Assembly (NCBI GenBank): GCA_003220685.1
Contig: QHTE01000027.1
Coordinates: 1 to 49,143, forward strand
Direction of reading: 5' to 3'
Origin: Candidatus Rokuibacteriota bacterium
GTDB lineage: Bacteria > Methylomirabilota > Methylomirabilia > Rokubacteriales > CSP1-6
Length of the DNA: 49,143 nucleotides
This document shows, piece after piece, positions 44,975 through 49,143 of this stretch. The translations under genes and the position numbers were made by a program. Below the pieces are notes generated by a model. That model was not told the DNA's origin, did no database searches, and saw nothing but the letters and a program-made list of their open reading frames with translations. The first letter of the stretch is position 1; the number at the start of each line of letters is the position of its first letter.

Positions 44975-47497
44975 CTATTTGCCTCGTGCGGCGATGGCCA
45001 CCCGCCCTGCCGGCGCGCCCGCCGCCGGCGGCGCGCTGCCCTGGATGCGCATGCTGTAGAACGAGCGCCAGACGAACACGATCGACATCGCGAAGAAGAC
45101 GGCGGCCAGCGCGCGGCTCAAGAAGGGCCCGCTCTCGGCCGTCAGGGTGACGGCGAGCTCGACCGCCAGCAGGCCGAACAGGGTCGTGAACTTGATGACT
45201 GGATTCATCGCCACCGACGAGGTGTCCTTGAAGGGGTCGCCGACCGTGTCGCCGACGACGGTCGCCGCGTGGAGCGGCGTGCCCTTCTCCTTCAGGTCGA
45301 CCTCGACGATCTTCTTGGCGTTGTCCCAGGCCCCGCCGGCGTTGGCCATGAACACGGCCTGGTAGAGCCCGAAGAGCGCGATCGACATCAGGTAGCCGAT
45401 GAAGAAGTAGGGCTCCAGGAAGGCGAACGCCAGCGTCGAGAAGAACACCGTGAGGAAGATGTTGAACATCCCGCGCTGGGCGTACTGCGTACAGATCTCG
45501 ACGACCCGCTTGCTATCGGTCACCGAGGCCTTGGTCGCGCCCTCGAGCCGGATGTTGGCCTTGATGAACTCGACGGCCCGATAGGCGCCCGTCGTCACCG
45601 CCTGCATCGACGCGCCGGTGAACCAGTAGATGACGGCGCCGCCGGTGATGAGCCCGAGCAGGAACGGCGGATGGAGGAGCGAGAGCTTGTCGAGGTTCTG
45701 CGTGAGACCGTGGGTGAGCACGACGATGATCGAGAAGATCATCGTGGTCGCGCCGACGACCGCGGTGCCGATCAGCACCGGCTTGGCGGTTGCCTTGAAA
45801 GTGTTGCCGGCGCTGTCGTTCTGCTCGAGCAGATGCTTGGCCGACTCGAAATCCACGTCGATCCCGTGGTCGCGCTTGAGAGCCTGCTTCACGTTCGGGA
45901 TCGTCTCGATGACCGAGAGCTCGAAGATGGACTGGGCGTTGTCGGTGACGGGGCCGTACGAGTCCACCGCGATCGTCACCGGCCCCATGCCGAGGAAGCC
46001 GAATGCGACCAGGCCGAAGGCGAAGACCGCCGGCGCGACCATGAGCGCGCCGAGCCCGGCCGTGCTCACCGTGTAGGCGATGCCCATGAGCACGACGACC
46101 ACGACGCCCAGCCAGTAGCTGCTGAAGTTGCCGGCGACGAGCCCCGACAGGATGCCGAGCGAGGGGCCGCCCTCCCGCGCCGACGTCACCACCTCGCGGA
46201 CGTGGCCGGATTCGGTCGAGGTGAAGATCTTGACCAGCTCCGGAATGATCGCGCCCGCGAGCGTGCCGCAGGTGATGACGGTGGAGAGCTTCCACCAGAG
46301 GCTACCGTCGCCGAGGTCGCGGATCAGCGCATACGACGCGAAGTAGGTCAGCAGCACGGACACGATCGACGTGAGCCACACGAGCGAGGTGAGCGGGGCC
46401 TCGAAGTTCATGCGCTTGGCCGCGCCGTACTTCGCGCGGGCGACGCCTTCGTTGATGAGGTACGACACGCCGCTCGCCACGATCATCAGGACGCGCATCG
46501 CGAAGATCCACACCAGGAGCTGCACCTGCACCGCCGGCTGCTTGACCGCGAGCAGGATGAACGAGATCAGGGCGACGCCCGTGACCCCGTACGTCTCGAA
46601 TCCGTCCGCGCTCGGGCCCACCGAGTCGCCGGCGTTGTCCCCGGTGCAGTCGGCGATGACGCCCGGGTTGCGCGCATCGTCTTCCTTGATGTTGAACTCG
46701 ATCTTCATGAGGTCGGAGCCGATGTCGGCGATCTTCGTGAAGATGCCGCCGGCGATCCGGAGCGCGGCCGCGCCGAGTGATTCGCCGATGGCGAAGCCGA
46801 TGAAGCACGGGCCGGCGTAGTCGCCCGGGATGAAGAGCAGGATGCAGAGCATCAGGAAGAGCTCGACGCTGATCAGGAGCATGCCCACGCTCATCCCGGC
46901 CTTGAGCGGGATCGCGTAGACCGGGAAGGGCTTGCCCCCGAGGCTGGCGAAGGCGGTGCGGGAGTTGGCGAACGTGTTGATCCGCATGCCGAACCACGCC
47001 ACGCCGTAGCTGCCGCCGATGCCGATCAGGCTGAAGGCGAGGATGATCACGACCTTCAAGGCATCGAATTTCAGCAGCGCGCCGAAGTAGAGCACGATAA
47101 TGACGCCGATGAACGCCTCGAGGACGAGGAGGAACTTCCCCTGCGTGATCAGGTACGTCTTGCACGTCTCGTAGATCAGCTCGGAGATCTCCTTCATCGA
47201 CGCGTGCACCGGGAGACCCTGCAGCTGCTTGAAGATCACGATCCCGAACAGGAGCCCGAGCGCGCAGACGACGAGCCCGAACAACAAGAGGTTACGGCCG
47301 TTCATCCCGCCGACCGGGACCTGCCCGAGGTCGGGAACGATGAGACTCGCCTCGCCACCGCCCGCGTGCTGGCCTTGCGTCGGCGCCGCGGCCAGGGCGT
47401 CGGGCGCGGCCGCGAGAGCCCCCAACGTCAGGACGAGCAGCAGCACGAGGGCGATCGAGAGGGCCGAGCGGGCGATCGCTGATTGCGTACGATTCAT
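44975..47497 (-). CDS. hppA: Membrane-bound ion-translocating pyrophosphatase, divergent type
   Basis: An 840-residue pyrophosphatase, longer than the usual 670-770. It couples PPi hydrolysis to H+ (or Na+) export. Conserved pieces include EDDARNPGVIAD, GDNAGDSVGPSADGFETY, the DSYGPVTDNAQS block, GNTFKATAK and GDTVGDPFKDTSSVAMNP. The Lys in GNTFK is the residue that marks K+-independent enzymes. Loops differ from the canonical form (for example DIGSDLMKIEF rather than DVGADLVGKVE), so it may belong to one of the divergent H+-PPase branches. An extra N-terminal signal-like segment and Gly/Ala linker (about 1-50) precede the core. Strong AAGGAG lies before the ATG. Confidence 0.92.
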   Translation of the reverse strand: MNRTQSAIARSALSIALVLLLVLTLGALAAAPDALAAAPTQGQHAGGGEASLIVPDLGQVPVGGMNGRNLLLFGLVVCALGLLFGIVIFKQLQGLPVHASMKEISELIYETCKTYLITQGKFLLVLEAFIGVIIVLYFGALLKFDALKVVIILAFSLIGIGGSYGVAWFGMRINTFANSRTAFASLGGKPFPVYAIPLKAGMSVGMLLISVELFLMLCILLFIPGDYAGPCFIGFAIGESLGAAALRIAGGIFTKIADIGSDLMKIEFNIKEDDARNPGVIADCTGDNAGDSVGPSADGFETYGVTGVALISFILLAVKQPAVQVQLLVWIFAMRVLMIVASGVSYLINEGVARAKYGAAKRMNFEAPLTSLVWLTSIVSVLLTYFASYALIRDLGDGSLWWKLSTVITCGTLAGAIIPELVKIFTSTESGHVREVVTSAREGGPSLGILSGLVAGNFSSYWLGVVVVVLMGIAYTVSTAGLGALMVAPAVFAFGLVAFGFLGMGPVTIAVDSYGPVTDNAQSIFELSVIETIPNVKQALKRDHGIDVDFESAKHLLEQNDSAGNTFKATAKPVLIGTAVVGATTMIFSIIVVLTHGLTQNLDKLSLLHPPFLLGLITGGAVIYWFTGASMQAVTTGAYRAVEFIKANIRLEGATKASVTDSKRVVEICTQYAQRGMFNIFLTVFFSTLAFAFLEPYFFIGYLMSIALFGLYQAVFMANAGGAWDNAKKIVEVDLKEKGTPLHAATVVGDTVGDPFKDTSSVAMNPVIKFTTLFGLLAVELAVTLTAESGPFLSRALAAVFFAMSIVFVWRSFYSMRIQGSAPPAAGAPAGRVAIAARGK

Positions 47498-47530
47498 GCG
47501 GTGGGCTCCTTCGGTGGAGAGATCTCCGCA

Positions 47531-47560
47531 ACTCTACGCGACGCCGTCGATTGGTGTCAA
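47531..47560 (-). promoter_or_regulatory. Promoter of hppA
   Basis: TTGACA (47555-47560), an 18-base spacer and TAGAGT (47531-47536) on the minus strand. It gives a leader of about 25-30 bases containing AAGGAG before the ATG at 47497. It is divergent from the yacG promoter, 37 bases away. Confidence 0.7.
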
Positions 47561-47597
47561 CGAAAACTGTTCCCCGCGCGACCGCCAAGTGCCCGAG

Positions 47598-47626
47598 TTG
47601 ACACGCTTTGCGGGCCCTCGTACGAT
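47598..47626 (+). promoter_or_regulatory. Promoter upstream of yacG-rhomboid
   Basis: A consensus TTGACA (47598-47603), a 17-base spacer and TACGAT (47621-47626). The predicted start of transcription, near 47633, falls after the only standard start codon available to yacG (TTG 47608). This raises doubt about how that gene begins. Confidence 0.6.
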
Positions 47627-47793
47627 TCGAGCCAGGACGGACGACGCGTCCGTCGCCAGCCGGCGCCCCGGCGCCGTGGGAGGGGAACGCGCACCGACCG
47701 TTCTGCTCCATCACCTGCCGCCTCGTCGACCTCGACGTGTGGCACGACGAGGGCTACCGGGTGCCGGCGCACGAGGACGACAATGTTCCGTAA
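47608..47793 (+). CDS. yacG: YacG-like DNA gyrase inhibitor, zinc site degenerate
   Basis: Up to 61 residues. PWEGNAHRPFCSITCRLVD, then LDVWHDEGYRVPA, is a clear match to YacG, a small zinc-finger protein that blocks DNA binding by gyrase. The second Cys pair (CSITC) is present. The first pair, normally CPxC, reads RPSP, so two of four zinc ligands are missing. The start is unclear: TTG 47608 is the only in-frame candidate, yet it lies upstream of the predicted transcription start. The end overlaps the rhomboid gene by 11 bases. It may be a decaying gene, a frame-disrupted one, or a variant not using zinc. Confidence 0.65.
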   Translation: MRALVRFEPGRTTRPSPAGAPAPWEGNAHRPFCSITCRLVDLDVWHDEGYRVPAHEDDNVP

Positions 47794-48610
47794 GACATCC
47801 GGGTCGATTCTCTGCCCGTCGTGCGGACGGCTGACGCACGCCGCCGCGCCCGTGTGCCTCGTCTGCGGCCGCCGCAATCCGGGCATGTGGGGATTCGCCG
47901 GCCCGCTCAGACAGGTCTTTCGCTCGTGGGACTTCACCAACGCGGTCACGCTGGCGTGCGTCGCGCTCTACATCGCCACGCTCGTGTTCGATCCCGCGTC
48001 CGCCCTTCGGCCACGCGGCATCTTCGACGTGTTCGCGCCGAGCAACCGCGCGCTGTGGGCATTCGGCGCCGGGGGCGCCATCCCGTGGCAGGCTGGGCAC
48101 TGGTGGACGATACTCACCGCGATCTACCTGCACGGCGGTCTCCTGCACATCATCTTCAATATCCTCTGGATCCGACAGCTCGGACCCGAGGTCGAGGGCT
48201 GCTACGGGCCGGCGCGGCTGGTCGTCATCTTCACCGTGTCGGGTGCGGCCGGCTTCGTGGTCTCGAACGCCTTCGACGTTCCCTTCACCGTCGGGGCCTC
48301 GGGCTCCATTTTTGGACTCCTCGGAGCCCTCGTCGCATACGGTCGAAGACGCGGCGGCACATTCGGCCGGCTACAGCTGCAACAGTACGGTCAGTGGGCG
48401 CTGGTTCTCTTCATCGCGGGCTTCTTCATGGCGGGCGTGAACAATCTCGCGCACGCCGGCGGCTTCGTCGGAGGCTTCGCATCGGGGCTGGCTCTGTCTC
48501 TGGCCGAGCGCCGCGCCGAGACGACGGTCGACTGGCTGCTCGCAAGCGCCGCCATCGTCGCCACGGTCGTCGGATTCGGCTTCGCCCTGATCACCGCGTT
48601 CGCGCACTGA
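47783..48610 (+). CDS. Rhomboid family intramembrane serine protease with N-terminal zinc ribbon
   Basis: About 275 residues. A zinc-ribbon (CPSCG...CLVCG, residues 10-31) precedes six membrane helices. The catalytic Ser is in GASGSIFGLLG and the partner His in NNLAHAGGFVGG; the first-loop HGGLLHIIFNILW is also present. Rhomboids cut transmembrane substrates within the bilayer; substrates here are unknown. ATG 47783 follows GAGGAC and lies inside the end of yacG. Confidence 0.93.
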   Translation: MFRKTSGSILCPSCGRLTHAAAPVCLVCGRRNPGMWGFAGPLRQVFRSWDFTNAVTLACVALYIATLVFDPASALRPRGIFDVFAPSNRALWAFGAGGAIPWQAGHWWTILTAIYLHGGLLHIIFNILWIRQLGPEVEGCYGPARLVVIFTVSGAAGFVVSNAFDVPFTVGASGSIFGLLGALVAYGRRRGGTFGRLQLQQYGQWALVLFIAGFFMAGVNNLAHAGGFVGGFASGLALSLAERRAETTVDWLLASAAIVATVVGFGFALITAFAH

Positions 48611-48641
48611 GCGGCCCGACGAGCTGGAAAGCCCGAGCGCC

Positions 48642-48670
48642 AAAAAACTGAAAGGGGCTCGACGAGCCCC
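48642..48670 (-). terminator. Rho-independent terminator of the rRNA operon
   Basis: On the minus strand, a perfect 8-bp stem (GGGGCTCG, one base, CGAGCCCC; 48654-48670) is followed within seven bases by a run of six T (48642-48647). It sits about 15 bases past the 5S 3' end and before the convergent rhomboid gene. Confidence 0.8.
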
Positions 48671-48684
48671 CTTCATTGAATTAA

Positions 48685-48800
<116 letters not shown>

Positions 48801-48811
48801 AATCGAGCTCT

Positions 48812-48837
48812 CGCGTCGGTCATGCGGCACCGACGCG
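48812..48837. repeat. Inverted repeat in the 23S-5S spacer
   Basis: CGCGTCGGT, eight-base loop, ACCGACGCG: a perfect 9-bp stem between 23S and 5S, a likely RNase processing stem. A second stem (TCTCGGC / GCCGAGA, 48884-48900) sits next to the 23S 3' end. No tRNA gene is present in this spacer. Confidence 0.5.
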
Positions 48838-48907
48838 CCGAACACCGAGACTCTCGAGCGTAGGCAGACGCTGCTCTGACACTTCTCGGCGATGCCGAGA
48901 AAAAACC

Positions 48908-49143
48908 GTGGTCAAGCCGCACGGGCGATTAGTACCGGTCAGCTGAACGCCTCACGGCGCTTACACCTCCGGCCTATCAACCTCGTAATCTGCGAGGGCC
49001 CTTCAGAGGGCTTACGCCCTGGGAGGTCTCATCTTCAGGCGGGTTTCGCGCTTAGATGCCTTCAGCGCTTATCCCTGCCGGACATAGCTACCGAGCGATG
49101 CTCCTGGCGGAACAGCTCGCACACCAGAGGTCCGTCCACCCCG
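48908..49143 (-). rRNA. rrl: 23S ribosomal RNA, 3' end (partial)
   Basis: The minus strand contains the end of domain VI of 23S, with GTACTAATCGCCCGTGCGGC and GCTTGACC at the 3' end. The gene continues past the window edge. Coordinates of the 3' end are accurate to a few bases. Confidence 0.95.

Noticed and set aside
44426..46780. 784-codon plus-strand frame opposite hppA and dedA
   Set aside because: Antisense shadow; composition dominated by Asp, Arg, Glu and His, with no family motif.
48884..48900. Hairpin next to an A/T run as an intrinsic terminator
   Set aside because: On the transcribed minus strand the T-run precedes the stem, so it is more likely an rRNA processing stem.

Overview
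The window is about 49 kb of GC-rich bacterial chromosome with tightly packed genes, many overlapping by 1-23 bases. The organism looks Gram-negative: it has an LpxL/HtrB-type lipid A acyltransferase, an EnvC-type hydrolase activator with FtsEX, lipoproteins and a membrane-bound lytic transglycosylase. It also has a GatCAB amidotransferase, a complete selenocysteine decoding set (selC, selA, selB), a divergent membrane pyrophosphatase and many signalling cyclases. This mix resembles Methylomirabilota/Rokubacteria or a deltaproteobacterium-like lineage. That placement is inference from gene content; the partial 23S at the right edge could settle it. I see no insertion sequence, prophage, integrase or CRISPR array.

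Layout. 1-282 is non-coding, with a perfect palindrome and a tandem repeat. 283-5655 (+) is a four-gene secreted/redox cluster: a metzincin protease with thrombospondin type-3 calcium repeats, a small secreted protein with two Cys repeats, a Tat-exported gluconate-2-dehydrogenase-subunit-3-like protein, and a GMC flavoprotein with a CxxCxxCxxCP motif. 5712-9947 holds a large adenylate cyclase/ATPase/TPR regulator facing a small, catalytically degenerate cyclase. 9948-12447 (-) is an NtrB/NtrC-like two-component pair. 12587-17719 (-) holds tsaD, a C-terminal processing protease, an EnvC-like protein, ftsX and ftsE (cell separation and envelope). 17749-23132 (-) is pcrA/uvrD-gatC-gatA-gatB. 23215-26435 (-) is glmU-glmS (UDP-GlcNAc synthesis). 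26512-34726 (-) runs tatA, two GT-C-type membrane glycosyltransferase-like genes, a retropepsin-like protein, ileS, lspA and an RluD-type pseudouridine synthase. 34767-39513 (-) is the selenocysteine locus: tRNA-Sec, a DUF3105 protein, a lipoprotein, a small unknown protein, selA and selB. 39641-44968 contains YihY, a MoaD/ThiS-like protein, a LysM lytic transglycosylase, two small secreted proteins, an LpxL-like acyltransferase and DedA. 44975-47497 (-) is hppA. 47608-48610 (+) is a degenerate yacG overlapping a rhomboid protease. The right end is the 3' end of an rRNA operon (23S partial, 5S, terminator) on the minus strand. No gene-free stretch exceeds 300 bases.

Recurring themes. First, several genes without a Shine-Dalgarno have a good -10 hexamer only 6-13 bases before the start codon (pcrA, glmU, ftsE, ileS, the retropepsin gene, yihY), suggesting leaderless or nearly leaderless mRNAs. 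Second, several genes have odd starts or lost key residues: a glycosyltransferase with no standard start codon, an NtrC-like regulator with no good start, a cyclase missing its transition-state Asn/Arg, and a YacG missing two zinc cysteines. Third, the selenocysteine machinery is linked to three uncharacterised envelope or small proteins.
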